Assembly (NCBI GenBank): GCA_016630905.1 | Contig: WBMQ01000009.1 | Location: forward strand, 930,001 to 994,000 | Direction: 5' to 3' | Length of the DNA: 64,000 nt | From: Capillidium heterosporum | Taxonomy: Eukaryota > Entomophthoromycota > Entomophthoromycetes > Entomophthorales > Capillidiaceae | Shown here: positions 26,007-38,655 of the stretch, in pieces | Layout: every line of letters begins with the position of its first letter | How positions within the stretch are numbered: the first letter of the stretch is position 1 | Translations under genes and position numbers: made by a program | The notes under the pieces: model-generated | What the model saw: the letters and a program-made list of their open reading frames with translations, nothing else | The model's database searches: none | Told to the model about the DNA's origin: nothing

Positions 26007-26703
26007 ATTAGACTTTGCTGTTTGTGTACAATGTCTATATATGTCTGTTATCTAAAGTTGAGTTCTCCTTTTTGCTTATGTATATTATTTTACAATGTAT
26101 CGATTTCTATAGGATTAATTAAGGGTATTGATGGTAATTTACTTTACTATTGTGTTGACATATACCAACCTAAAAATACACTAGATTATATTTCAGTTTC
26201 CTTCCTCGTCAACTCATTTCAGCATATACAAAGATATATTCAACTAGCACCTTTATAGCAAAATTATATATCGCTAGCTTCAAGGATTTTTATAGAAAGT
26301 TCCAACCAAACATTTTAACCCTTTACTATCACTTTTACCTAACAAGTCCTAATTTCCAATCAAATTTACAAGCCACTTACCACAGAATGAACTAAAATTA
26401 GGTAATTTAAACTTGTGGTACAGTCACGAGTTCCATAGAAAATATCCGATTCCCTTCAGCTTTGAAGCCTCTAGATTAAATCATTGCAACGCTTAGCAAC
26501 TTTCTACATTTCTTCAAAGTTTTAGTAAAGTTGAACCTTTTAACCACAGTTCAAGGAATCTAGCAATAAGTTGAGAGTACTACCAACATTACAGTGTCTA
26601 AACCAACTTTTTAGCCTCAAGACAACGAGCTATTTCAGATATATCCAACTTTAAATTTCCCATAAACAACTAAATAAATCAACAAAGACAACACTCAAAG
26701 ACA
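26007..26703. other. Intergenic, no gene recognised
   Basis: AT-rich spacer with the ATG15 promoter. The 78-codon ORF at 26022-26258 looks random. Confidence 0.55.
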
Positions 26704-28167
26704 ATGCAACACCTATTTGTACAATTTATTTTTGTACTTCAACTTTTACTCCAGTTCAGCTCGAGTACTCACACCGAATTCAAACTCAACCAAATTTTAC
26801 ATTCCAACTCGGACATATCCAACTACATAAAAGTATTGTTACCTGACAGTGCTGACTTGGAGATGGGGGCCAGCCTCCACAACACTAGTTTTATCCACTC
26901 CATAAAAATAGATACCAGTTTGTTAAAGAAACGTAAGGATAAGAAGCAGACCTACTTCTCCAAAAGTTACAAAGAACGCAACCTCCCTGATGTCAAAGAT
27001 AAGGCAACTGTCTTAAACTTGGCAAAGATGGCTTACAACGCTTACCTAGAATTTGGTAAACAGGAGTGGTTCAATTTGACGGGTGACTTAGAAGCGGTAT
27101 TTCATATTTTAAGTAGAGTTTACTAAATAATTGGTTTTAAAGGTTCATAAGTTTGGATGGAAGGAGGATGGTATCCGAGGGTATGTATTTTCCGACCCTA
27201 CCAACTCCACCGTAGTGCTGGCATTGAAGGGCACTTCGGCTGGTTTAGTATCAGGAGACTCCAAAACTTCTGTAAAGGATAAGCTGAATGTAAATTGTCT
27301 TATTTCAAATTCCAAGTTGGCTAATTCGTTTATTTTTAGGACAACCTAATGTACTCTTGTTGTTGTGCTCGAGTAGATCCTACTTGGACCCAAGTATGTA
27401 ACTGCCACCAAGGTGGCAACAAATGTTCCCTTACTTGCATCGAAAAGGCCGTATCCCAAAACTCTACCGACGTATACTACTACGCTGCACAGGTAAGTTT
27501 ATATATACACTGCGTAAGCTTTTGACTATATAACTAAATTTATCCTCTTGTTTTACAAATATAATCTAGGCAATCTTATACTCTGTTGAAGACCTATACC
27601 CAGATGCCGATATCTGGCTTACTGGTCACTCCTTGGGTGGTGGGTTGGCAGCCATCCTAGGGCTTTCCTATAACTTACCTACTGTTACCTTCCAAGCTCC
27701 TGGGGATCTTTTGGCTGCTCAAAGATTACATCTACCTAACGCCCATGGAAATTTAAGTGACATGCCTATTTGGCACTTTGGTCACAATTCTGACCCCATC
27801 TTCTTAGGCGAATGCACCGTAATTATTTCGCTAATGTCTTCTTTTGAACTAATTGCTTTAATTTAGGGACCTTTAAGTGCTTGTTATATTGGCGGCTATG
27901 CTTTAGAAAGGTAGTGTACCTATATTATTTTACCAAATAACTAATTTTTGTTTATATTTATTTAGTAAATGTCATACTGGTAAAATTTGTGTCTACGATA
28001 CCAAGACCCAGAAGAAGTGGGGTAGCGATATCTTGAAGCATCGTATATCTACGGTCATTGATGAAGTTATCACAGTTTTGGATGTCCCCGAATGTAAGGA
28101 GCAAAGCGATTGTCAGGATTGTGTGGGTTGGAATATTGCCGACCCTCAACCCATCAGTTCATTCTGA
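26704..28167 (+). CDS. ATG15: Autophagic phospholipase Atg15
   Basis: The vacuolar lipase that breaks down autophagic-body membranes. Six exons: 26704..27096, 27143..27289, 27340..27492, 27570..27818, 27867..27910 and 27966..28167; introns 46, 50, 77, 48 and 55 nt; phases agree; 395 residues. An N-terminal hydrophobic segment (residues about 4-20) is the signal anchor that carries Atg15 through the ER and multivesicular bodies. The lipase elbow is [16 protein letters not shown] with the nucleophile serine. Family-specific blocks follow: [55 protein letters not shown], and [11 protein letters not shown]. The cysteine-rich stretch [14 protein letters not shown] is also typical. No frame problems here. 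Confidence 0.96.
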
Positions 28168-28977
28168 GTAGTTGTGGAAGTTTATTTTTTTACCTTTTCG
28201 AGCTGAAAGCGTGGTATTTTAGGGATTCGATTCTATTGGCACCTATCATATTTTATGTTGGTTTATTAATATAGTATTTGTGATTATTGAATTCCTTTGA
28301 AGAGTCTATTTTTTAATTCTTTTAGTATTCAAAATAGGATGTATAGTGTTTTTAAATAGTTGCTTTGCTGTATAGCTTACTTTATTGTAGTGTATTTATA
28401 TGAAAGAAACGTAATTGGTTGATGCAGTATTAGAGAAATGTATATTTGGAGATTGGCTTTGACTAACTTCGTAAAATATTCCTATAATATATGCTAAATA
28501 GAGATGTGCTTTTAGATGTAGTCAAAGTTGCCTAACTTTAAGAATTTAAATTGGATAAGCTTAATATACATAAGCTGTATATAAAATTTCAAGAGTTTGC
28601 TTCCTTTAGAGGATACTATACTGAAGTTCATAGTGGAAAAGTTAGTGTCAGCTACATTATCAATATAACTTGAAGTTTCCGCCGTTTCCCAGTCTCCTCA
28701 CGATATGTCCATATCATGATGTTGCGGTGAATCTACGGTATCAATTATACACGTGTATTCATTAAAAGTTCCCATCATCTTAATCTAAAAATACACACTC
28801 ATAGCCTGTTCCAATCAAAAATAGATGAATCGGGCCTTATCAAATTGCAGGTGAAATTTGAAACCGGTGATGTAGTCATAAATATTCCAAATCTTTTAGT
28901 TCTTGAAACTATATTTTATCTACTACAAATCAAACAGTAAAAGCTATATTGCAATGATGACTTACAGATGTATATAG
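28168..28977. other. Intergenic, no gene recognised
   Basis: AT-rich; 3' flank of ATG15 and promoter of the phosphoacetylglucosamine mutase gene. Confidence 0.55.
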
Positions 28978-30853
28978 ATGAGCAACTTTGAACACTTTAT
29001 TGGCCTAGCTTCAACTCACAACGGTCCTGACGGTGTAACTTTTTCCTACGGTACTGCCGGGTTCCGTATGAAGTAACCTGATTGTGCTATCCTAATTTTA
29101 AACATCATTTAGGAGCGAGCTTTTGGACCCAGTTATGTTCAGAGTCGGTATTATTGCCGGCTTACGTTCCCGTTTCCTAAATGGAAAGACCATCGGTGTA
29201 ATGGTTACCGCTTCTCACAACCCTGCTCAGGTAAGCTTGCTTTTTTATTTAAAGCTAATGTTATGCAAAGGACAACGGTGTTAAAGTTGTTGATCCTAAA
29301 GGAGAGATGTTGGAGCAGTCCTGGGAAGCCCACACCACCAAGCTAGCTAACATACATACTGCTGAAGAGCTTTTGAAGGCGGTCGAAAGTTTATCTACTG
29401 AATTAGGTATCGACAACACCGCTCAGGGTCATGTTGTCATTGGACAGGACACTCGGTAAGCTTCCTTTACTTTGATTTGTTTTTGTTCTAACTATTTGTA
29501 GCCCAAGCGGTCCTAAGCTAGTTGAATCTCTTATTCATGGGCTTACTGCCATCAACGTCAAATACACCGACTACGGTATAAAGACGACTCCTCAGCTCCA
29601 CTATATCGTCCGATGCTTGAACACGGCTGGTACTCCCGAAGCCTACGGAGAACCTACTGAAGAGGGATACTACGCCAAATTAGCCAAAGCCTTCAAAACT
29701 CTTGTCGTAAGATTTTATACCAGTTGCACCATCTTTATAAATTGTCTTTAGCAAGGTAAACAGCGCCTATCTACTTTGACCGTTGACTGTGCCAACGGTG
29801 TTGGTGCACCCAAACTTAAGCTTTTAGCTGAAGCCATCGGCCAGGAATATTTCTCAGTTGTCCTCAGTAACGATGATATTTCTAGCCCTGAAAAGCTCAA
29901 TTACCAGGTAAATTTTTAATTGATAGCTCTGTTTACTTATTTAATTAATATTAGTCCGGTGCCGATTATGTAAAAGTCAACCACAAATTCCCCCACGGTG
30001 TTACTGCTGATGCCTCCTCCCGCTTACTGTGCTCTAGATGGAGATGCCGACCGTCTTGTTTACTTCTATGCTGACCCATCTTCGTTGCAGCTGAAGCTTT
30101 TAGATGGTGATAAAATCGCCGCCTTGAGTGCTCTACTTATCACCGACTTAATTCGCAAGACTGGTTTACCTGACCTGACCGTTGGTGTCGTTCAAACCGC
30201 CTACGCAAACGGAGCTTCGACCTACTACCTCAAAAACGTACTCAAAGCCCCCACCAGCTGCGTCAAGACTGGTGTCAAGCACCTGCACCACGAAGCTGAG
30301 AAATATGATGTTGGTATCTATTTTGAAGCCAACGGTCACGGCACCGTCACCTTCTCCGACAAGGCTCTACATCTGATCCAGGGCCCCGAAGCTCAGTCCA
30401 AGTACACTACTCCTGCCCAAGCTGAAGCTGGTCAGTGCTTATCCGCCGTCGTCGATTTGATCAATCAAACCGTTGGTGATGCCTTGTCGGACCTTCTTCT
30501 AGTTGAAGTCATTCTTGCCCACCGTGGGTGGGACCTGCCTATCTTGGGACGCCATCTACACCGACCTGCCCAATCGCTTGGCCAAGTTGACTGTTGCTGA
30601 TCGTGCCATCTTCACAACTACTGACGCCGAACGTCAGCTCGTTACTCCAGCTGGCCTCCAGGACAAGATCGACACTCTAGTCAAGAAGTTTACCCAGGGT
30701 CGTAGTTTCGTTCGCCCTAGTGGTACTGAGGACGTCGTCCGTATCTACGCCGAAGCTGCCACCCGACAGGAGTGTGATGATTTGGCCCTCGCTGTCGCTG
30801 ACCTGGTCTACAGGGAGGCTGGTGGTGTTGGTGAACCTCTCAAGGGCTTCTAA
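28978..30853 (+). CDS. PCM1: Phosphoacetylglucosamine mutase, with two +1 frame breaks
   Basis: Converts GlcNAc-6-phosphate to GlcNAc-1-phosphate on the way to UDP-GlcNAc, needed for chitin, N-glycans and GPI anchors. Exons 28978..29072, 29113..29230, 29271..29455, 29502..29706, 29752..29907 and 29955..30853; introns 40-47 nt. The active-site serine loop is [11 protein letters not shown], the metal loop is [11 protein letters not shown], the sugar loop region is FEANGHGT, and the phosphate loop is [16 protein letters not shown]. In the last exon two surplus bases are needed. The first is T30024, between CGC and TAC just before the metal loop, fixed exactly because the aligned family spacing leaves no room. 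The second is T30544 or a nearby base, just before [11 protein letters not shown]. Corrected length is 551 residues, close to the 540s usual in this family. Confidence 0.93.
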
Positions 30854-31974
30854 ATTAAATTTAGCTTCTCTTTTTGTATATCTGTTGTAATTTATATACA
30901 CTATGCTTAATGTACTGAAATATTTTTCAACATGCTTTTTGAAGTCACGTAAATGAATATAAATTTTAGAATTTTGTTTACCTTGTTAGAAAATATATAT
31001 AAATTTCAACAACAGAGGGCCACTAAGTCTAGAAGTTGGATGTTTTGAGTATATGTGATAGGTAATATTAACCTATTAATCCATTTTCTTTATTATATAC
31101 ATATAAGTTTATAAATTCTAATATGTTGAAAGTAAATATAGTGATTCATTCTATTTTTGTGTAAATGGTTAATTTCTGAGCAACTCATAAATTGGAAGCA
31201 GCCTTTGAAATATAAAGCGAACTTTTGCAGTTGAAAATGTAGACTACCTAGTCTTTTGAATATCCACTGTGTTTTTGATACCTGGCTTATAAGTCACCTT
31301 AATGCCATTTGCAATAAAATGGAATACTCCTAGGTTTCGAGATAATGTAAGGGTTTCTTGTAAAGTCTACTATTAGAAACCTTTGCAGTATTTCAAAGTA
31401 AGAGAAGTAACTAGAAATAGGCTATAGTGTAACTTATATAGCTACTATAGAGCTTGAGAGTCTATATATTGAAATATACTTCCTAGTAGCTGTAAAATAT
31501 ATTGTATTGCACTACAATAAAACAAATAGTAATGTAAAAGCATTATTGTTGACTTTAGCTAGTTGCTTTTTGAAGTATACTGAAGGCTATCTTATCGTTT
31601 TAAAATTACAAGGATAAATGATGAACTAGCCATTCAAGTTTAGCTCTATACTTATGAGCTTATATATTTAAACAGAAAATAGGTGTATAGCTAAAAGCTC
31701 AATATATATGGCAATCATTTAGCCATATAAACAAAAAGGCACTCATAAATATAAAATACAAAGGTATTTGGCTATATATACATTGAAACACCTTGTATTA
31801 ATAAAATTACTACTGATCAGGTATGAACAAGACAGAAATTGAATATATACCGGATGGATCAACGCTGATTGTAAATTCATCAAAATTCAAACTATGAAGT
31901 AAACTGTTGACAACTTTTACTTAGCATATATATATACCGACCTTTATTACCAGCCAGAATAAATTACTACCAAC
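30854..31974. other. Intergenic between convergent genes
   Basis: About 1.1 kb of AT-rich DNA, with several AT-repeat-like runs (TATATA) but no defined repeat, ORF or RNA gene. Confidence 0.55.
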
Positions 31975-32578
31975 TTAGATGAGAGCTAAAAATAATTAGT
32001 AAAGGAAAATAAAATAAAACTCACTTTCGTAAGGAGTGGGGGTGACGGTGATAGGGGCGTTGTTCTTGATGGTAACGCAACGGCTAGCACGGGGAGCTTC
32101 GGGAAGACGCTTGAGGACAACGAAAGCTACCAAAAATTAGACTAAGCCTAAACTAAAACACGTACTTCCGTTAGCCTTAGCTTCGGCCTTCTTGGCGCGG
32201 TTGGACTTGACACGGTTCAAGAAGTCTTCACGGCACTTGGAGTGCTTGATGTGCTCGACACGGAGGTTGACACGCTTCTCGATGTAGCGGTTACCGACAC
32301 GCTTGTTGATGATAACACCGACGGCCGACTTGGTAACGTTGTAGACAATACCAGTCTTACTTTAGTAAAAGTTAATTTCAAGTACAAAATATATAAAGTT
32401 ACCCGTGGTAGTATTTGTGGGGCATACCCTTCTGGACGGCGGCATTGGCCTTGATGTCAACGATATCACCGACCTTGTAGTTCTTCAAGTAGGTGGAAAG
32501 AGCAATGACACCCTTCTCTCTGAAGGTACGAGAGAACATGGAGCGAGTACGAGCACGGATACCGAATGAGTGAGGCAT
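31975..32578 (-). CDS. RPL21: 60S ribosomal protein L21 (eL21)
   Basis: Cytosolic large-subunit protein. Four exons on the minus strand: 32403..32578, 32166..32359, 32025..32126 and a last exon of only 11 nt, 31975..31985; introns 43, 39 and 39 nt. Phases agree and give exactly 160 residues, the canonical eL21 length. The start [17 protein letters not shown], the middle [16 protein letters not shown] and [14 protein letters not shown], and the end PYETLI (the PYE part in exon 3, completed by the small last exon) are all as expected. The coding part is rich in C-ending codons, a sign of high expression bias that sets it apart from its AT-rich flanks. Confidence 0.97.
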
Positions 32579-33760
32579 TTCTAATTGCAATATCGATTAA
32601 TAACCATCTTTATACTGATCTGATAAATGTAGAGTCGTGAAACTTGTGTCGAGCTCTTGGAACGTCTATCTTACCGAATACAGTTCTTTATTATAAGGTT
32701 GCCCTGGTTAAACCGAGAAATCAAAAGAGAAAACTTCAAACTTTTTCTTGCAATTAATTTTAGCAAAAGTTTTGATCCCAGAGAAATATGGCGAATTGGG
32801 AAGGGTGATTGGCTAGCTTCATTTTGGCGAAAAATCTTTTGGGCTAGGGTACTTTTCTTGAGGAAACTTTGAAAGTTGGGCGACAAATTGCAAATTAGAT
32901 ATGGGTTGCAGCAGTTTAAAAAGAGTATTGTACAGTTTTTGAACTAATTTTTCGCTAACTGGTTGCTACCAGTAGATTGAAAGAAAATGTGTCCTATCTA
33001 CTGTTTATCCAATATACAGTTAAATATGAATTTTTATTTTTTGCTTTTCTATAGGTAATAATAATAATATTCATCAAGCTATAATAATTAGAATATATGT
33101 CCTTTTATAAGACTTTATATACAACATACATCACAAACTATATAGTAAAGTTTAGCAAGAATGCAAAACGTACTTTAAAGCCTAATCTAGAGTAAAAATA
33201 TAAAACATACACACAGTTAATTGATATAGACCAGTATGTTTTAGTGTATATTAAATATATAATCTATCAAGATGCACCCAAATTTCCAAATTAATTAAAC
33301 TGTAAAATATATAAGCTAACTAGCTACGATGCAATTAATTTGGAATTTATTATATATTAATTTTTGAAATAAACTATATTTAGTATACTTAATTTAGTCT
33401 TTAATGACACTTACATTTTGTAATTTTTGTCATATTAAATATCCATATACAAAGTTAATACCATTTCAAATATGTAATTCTAAATTTGTTCTTGTCAAAT
33501 CAATGTTTAAAAGTGCTTCATTATAAATTCTAAATTTATTCCAATTGAAGCTTTCAATATGTACCATCTACTTAGCTTTGAGCTATCAAATTCAGAAAAG
33601 TTGACCTTGTAACTGACCTCGCCAGTCAATTAAAGGTTAGTAAGATTAGTAATCCAATTATTCCCATTGGTTTGCCTATTATTCATTGCAGCTAAAGAGT
33701 ATAAATATACAACGTCACCAAGACATTGTGTGGAAACATTGTTCTAAAAGAAAATCTAAG
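32579..33760. other. Intergenic between divergent genes
   Basis: Promoter region of RPL21 and of the epimerase gene. A CCAAT-like ATTGGC lies near 32809. Overlapping 71-codon ORFs on both strands at 32657-32886 have no family resemblance. Confidence 0.5.
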
Positions 33761-34944
33761 ATGAGTTTACAAAGTAAAGATGTCGTTGAGCTTCAACTCA
33801 ATGGTAATAGCTTGAAGATCCACAAGTTTGGTGCCACTGTCATCTCTTGGATCGTTAACGGCAAAGAATTAATTTTCTTGAGGTAAACTTTTAACACTTT
33901 CTAGATTAATAATTAACTTTATATACATTATTTTATAGTAAAGAGTCAAGATTAGACGGTAGTAAGGCCATTAGAGGAGGGTAAGTGAGATTGCTTTTAG
34001 AGATTAGTTTTGGTTAACTTTAGTTTATAGAATTCCAGTAGTTTTCCCTCAGTTTGCTAAAGTTACCCCACCTAACCCAGCCCATACTTTACCTCAGCAC
34101 GGTATTTTCTTATTACTAGTACTATATTCATTCCTATTTATTTTCAAGGATTCGCTAGAGTTGCTTATTGGAAAGATGACAAGGTAGTCGAAACCAAGGA
34201 TTCGGTTTCTGTCACCTTCTGTAAGCTGTGGAATTAACACCAATATACTAACTTCCTTTTAATTAGCTCTGAGCAGTGAAGATTTGAAGGCTCAGAAACC
34301 AGAGCTGTTTGAAAGCTGGCCGTTTAATTTCCAACTCCACTACAAAGTTACCTTGAACTCCAAAAGCTTGGCTACCGATATGGAGGTTACTAACTTGGAA
34401 CAGAGTAAAGGATTCCCAATTACTCCATTGTTGCACACCTATTTCAAAGTTCCGGTACCTTTTTTATTCTATTTACATTAGTGGCTTACCCATTCTTATC
34501 ATCCAAGGCTATTCAAGACGTCCAAATTCACGGCTTAAAGGGGTTGAAGTACCATGACAAAGTAACTAAAGTTAAGGAACTCCAGACCGAAAATCGTGAA
34601 GCCCTTACAATCAACCAAGAAGTCGATTACATCTACTTGCAGGCTGTTAGTAAACCAGTCACCCTTAAATTAGGAAACCAAGTTGATTACGAGTTCACCT
34701 TGAAACCCACCGAACTTCCTGATGCCGGTAATTTAACTTTCTTTTGAATTATTGCTTACTTATATTTAAAAATTTAGTCGTCTGGAACCCATGGACTGAT
34801 TTAGCTAAGGGTATGGTCGATATGGGTGATGACGAATACAACCACTTTGTCTGTGTTGAATTGGGTAGAGCTGTTGAACCTTTTACTGTCGAGCCTGGTA
34901 CTAAGCATGTCTATGGTCAAACCATCAATTACGTCAAGCTTTGA
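33761..34944 (+). CDS. Glucose-6-phosphate 1-epimerase (aldose 1-epimerase-like)
   Basis: Interconverts alpha and beta anomers of hexose-6-phosphates; homologue of yeast YMR099C. Seven exons: 33761..33882, 33939..33980, 34031..34101, 34149..34220, 34267..34454, 34508..34727 and 34778..34944; introns 46-56 nt; phases agree; 293 residues. Family blocks: KFGATVISWIVNGKE, KAIRGGIPVVFPQF, HTLPQHGFARVAYW (the first catalytic histidine), FPITPLLHTYFKV (the second histidine), VVWNPWTDLAKGMVDMGD and CVELGRAVEPFTVEPG, which holds the catalytic glutamate. Exon 6 begins at 34508 rather than at the TTAG at 34480, because only that choice keeps phase 0 and gives AIQDVQIHGL. Confidence 0.94.
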
Positions 34945-35937
34945 GCTTGGTATATTAAATTTATTGGAGTTTAGTATTTATTATAGATATATGTTTCGTT
35001 TTAAAGAACGTTGTCAATATTAGATGCCCATACTTTACAGTAACTAGCAATTCATTTTAATATAGAAACTACCCTCATTAACAGCAATATCTACTATACG
35101 AACTTCAAATCAATTCTAATCCAAATAGTGGATCTTTAGCTTACAGATTGTCTATACATTCTTATGAGCATATTAATCTAGAATATGTTTGTAAACTTTG
35201 GCAATGAAATGCATTTCTTTTTTCCTTATTTGGCGTCTTCAATTCTAATTACTATATAGATGGAATGGTAAGGGCCTACAAGTAATAAGTGCTAGTTCCA
35301 CCTTACCAAAGCATTTTTAATGAATTGCAGGTCCATTAACAAGCCCTTTGACGCCTTGAATATATATGTTGAATTACTGGAATAACGACCTGATGCGATC
35401 ATTTCAAAGCAACGGTACTAGGGCTTTGTATATTGAGAAGAACAGCTTTCTGCTACTACTCCCAACAATCAAAACTCAAGCTCCATCATCACCAAATGAA
35501 ATGCAGTTTAAATTTGTAAGGCAGTTTTTATGCATGAACATCAAAGATGTCTCTCACTTGAGGCATCTTTAGATTTCAGATTGAAGGCTAGCCACTAGAT
35601 GTTGTACTTTTATGATATTGTAAAGGGAGTTTAGTATAAGCAACCTAGCTATTAAAATATAGTACTTCATCTAATAAGGATATATATTGCTGGCAGCAGT
35701 AAGAATGTCAATGAGTTCATTTACACCAATTTAAAGGAAATCTATTGAGAAATTAGGCTTGGCAGTTCCACAAAACATAAGGTGGAAAAGTAAGTATAAA
35801 TAGATCTCACTAAAATTATAAATAGACAAATGTCCAAAATTAGTAACCCAGAATAAATTATAAATTCCGAACTGGAAAAACTTATAAATTGAACTCAACT
35901 TGGACACCCAAAACTACTTTTTAACTTCAAACTTCAG
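34945..35937. other. Intergenic, no gene recognised
   Basis: AT-rich, with a 68-codon ORF at 35366-35572 that looks random. The last 150 bases are the promoter of GAS1 copy A. Confidence 0.55.
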
Positions 35938-37471
35938 ATGCAAACCAAAGTTCTACTAAGTCTGTTGGCAGTAGCCAGCGTCACCTGCCTCGACCCAATC
36001 GTCGTCAAGGGAACCAAGTTCTTCAAGAGTACCGGCGAGCAGTTTATCATCAAAGGTATCGGATGGCAGCCTAGGGATGGTGGTAAGAACGTCCGTGACC
36101 CCTTGGCTGACCCCACTAACTGCAAACGCTGATATCACCAACTTCAAGGAACTTGGGTTGAACGTGGTAAGAGTTTACCAGATCGACCAGGAGAAGGACC
36201 ACGATGACTGTATGAAGCAGCTGGAGGATGCTGGTATCTATTTAGCTTTAGATCTACCCGTACCCAAGTACTCCGTTAACCGTGAGACCCCTACCTACAA
36301 CTTGGATATCTTAAATCACTACAAGCAGACCGTCGATATGTTTGATAAGTACACCAACGTTGCCTTCTACTTTGCTGGCAACGAGGTCAATAACGACAAG
36401 ACCAACACTCAAGCCAACCCCTTCGTCAAGGCCGTGATGCGCGATATCAAGGCTTATATTCAGACCAAAACGCACAAGATCCCTGTCGGTTACTCCAACA
36501 ACGACGACGTCGACACTAAAGATAACATCGCTGCCTACTTCAACTGCGGTGAAAAGGAGGAACGTGGTGATTTCTATGCCGTCAATGTCTATCGTTTCTG
36601 TGGGGATGCCACCTACAAGACTTCGTCCTATCCAAATCTAGTCAAAGATCTGACCGGCTACTCAGTTCCTATATTCTTGAGTGAATACGGATGTAATACA
36701 GTGAGACCTCGTAACTTCAAGAACGAGTTGGCAGCCATCTACGGTCCCGAGATGAGTGCCGTCTTCAATGGTGGTATCATGTATGAATACACCGACGAAG
36801 ACAACAAATACGGTATCGTTAAGATCGACCCCAGCACCCAGAAACTGACAAAGCTCTCGCCTGAGTATGAAGGCTTCAAGGCTGCCGTAGCTTCCGTCAA
36901 GACCACTCCCATTAAAATGGATAGCTACACCGCCCAGGTCGACCGTCCCTCCCAGTGTCCCGCCATAAGTACCAACTGGAAGGCCAGCTCCAAACTCCCA
37001 CCTACCCCCTCCTCCAAAGCCTGCGAGTGCATGATGAGCAGGCTCGAGTGCAAAGCCAGCAAAAAGTTCAGCACTATGACCGGTACCCAAGTTGAAGAGC
37101 TGTTCAGCTACCTGTGCTCCAAAGGTGCTGATTGCGACAAGTATTTGGCCGTCGATGGTGAGAAGGGCAAGTATGGCGCCTTTTCGGGATGTCTACCGGT
37201 CCAACAGCTCAGTTGGGCTCTAAATGCTGCTTACCTCAAGAATGGTAAGCAACCTGATGCCTGCAAGGACGCCGGTGTCCTACAAAAGGCGGCCGGAGGT
37301 AGTATCGACGAGTGTAGCAGTATCAAAGCTGATATTACTGAAAGTGTCACTGAGTCGGATGGTACACCAAAGTCGGATACTAAAGACAAATCTGACAGTT
37401 CGGATGCTACTTTGACTTCGGCTTCATTGTTATCGATCGTCGGTGCTTTGATCGCCCCTATGGTACTTTAA
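35938..37471 (+). CDS. GAS1-family beta-1,3-glucanosyltransferase, copy A, with one +1 frame break
   Basis: Cell-surface GH72 enzyme that elongates beta-1,3-glucan by cutting and re-joining chains. Order: signal peptide (about 17 residues), GH72 domain with the acid/base glutamate in YFAGNEVNND and the nucleophile in FLSEYGCN, then a cysteine-rich X8/CBM43 domain (CECMMSRLECKAS, FSYLCSKGADC, FSGCLPVQQLSWALN), a Ser/Asp-rich linker and a C-terminal hydrophobic GPI signal. The frame breaks after residue 64: the first frame reads TNCKR then TGA at 36130-36132; the rest is read one base on. Copies B and C read NCKRDIENFK without a break, so the surplus base is at CGC-T-GAT (36127-36133). Corrected length is 510 residues; everything else is intact. 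It is the most diverged of the three full copies. No introns. Confidence 0.95.
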
Positions 37472-38655
37472 AAGTAAGTATCTCTACTTTGACTGGCCTG
37501 AAGGCTAAAGTTGGAATTGGAGTGGAGTGTAGCTTCTATTTTCTGTGCAGTTTTAATAAAGTTAATCAATACTATACAGTATGCTTCTGTTTTAGAATGG
37601 ACATAAATTTCTTTTACTATTAGCTTTGATCTTATTTCTACCTCCAATTAGTTGTATATTAGAAATTTATAAATAATCTATCAGTACCAGTCAAGCTAAT
37701 TTGAAAATTTATACGCTTGAGGTGGATTCTACAGAAATGCTAACATAAGAGTATATCTACCTCTCGCTATAGCTGTATTTCAGCTTATTTACATTTTACT
37801 ATTCCATAGTTTTCAAAGGTGGTTGGCTATAATGCTGGTATACTGATCAATTTTAGATTGAAAAGGTTATACAAATAGAGCTTCTTATTATACTCCTGGT
37901 ACATGAAGTTGTAGTTGGATAGTGTAGCGCAAAGAACCATCTCCAACCAGTTTGTAAATAAGTTCCTGATGGTATTTTCAAATGCTAATGCTGTATATCC
38001 AAAGCTTCGAAGTATGGATCGGTATTTTGTTTAGATATCTGTTTAGACAAAGCATAGGAATTTGCTTGTGAGGATAGAAAAAATAAATTAAGAGTGATTA
38101 TAGTGAAACAATATGTAGATATGATTTTTATATACTCTATAACAATATTAGAAGCCTATGCTATTATTTAAACATTAGTATTTTTCTTTATGAAAATTAA
38201 AAGGACAATCTCAATTTTCGAAACTTTGTGGATCAGGAAAGTTTGTAAGGCAGCTTGAGAATAAAATATGGAGGGCTGATATGCCCTTTTTAGAAAAGAG
38301 TTGGTAGGTAGCAAGCTAGGATAAACTAAAGCTGCAACTCTTGGGATGATAGGTGTATTTAAGTATTATGATCTAGATACTTTCGTAGCCTTATGAACTG
38401 CAGGCTAGCTTTTATATTATCTATAACTGATAAATAACTCGATTTATTCTTGAGCTGTATTAGAGGTTATCCAAGATTCACAAAAGTCTGGAAAGTTGAT
38501 ATTGCCCTTTTCCGTCCTGGAAAATGTAGTTCAACAAATAATATTATACACATCTCCTAAAAATCCAATTTTGATAGATGTATAAATATAAAAGCTATCC
38601 ACAATGAATTTATTAAATATTATATAGTATAAAGCTATGAAGTATATCATACATA
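37472..38655. other. Intergenic, no gene recognised
   Basis: AT-rich flank between GAS1 copy A and the lysozyme gene; both genes end here (convergent). No ORF of interest. Confidence 0.55.

Noticed and set aside
27097-27142. Premature stop in ATG15 after GDLEAV
   Set aside because: Explained by a normal 46-nt intron that joins LTGDLEA to VHKFGW in phase 0.
32657-32886. Overlapping 71-codon ORFs on both strands upstream of RPL21
   Set aside because: No family resemblance, and they lie in the promoter of a highly expressed gene; random open frames.
36662-37090. Long minus-strand ORF opposite GAS1 copy A
   Set aside because: It is the complement of biased codons in a real gene; similar antisense ORFs occur in copies B and C and the composition (Gly/Val-rich) is typical of such shadows.
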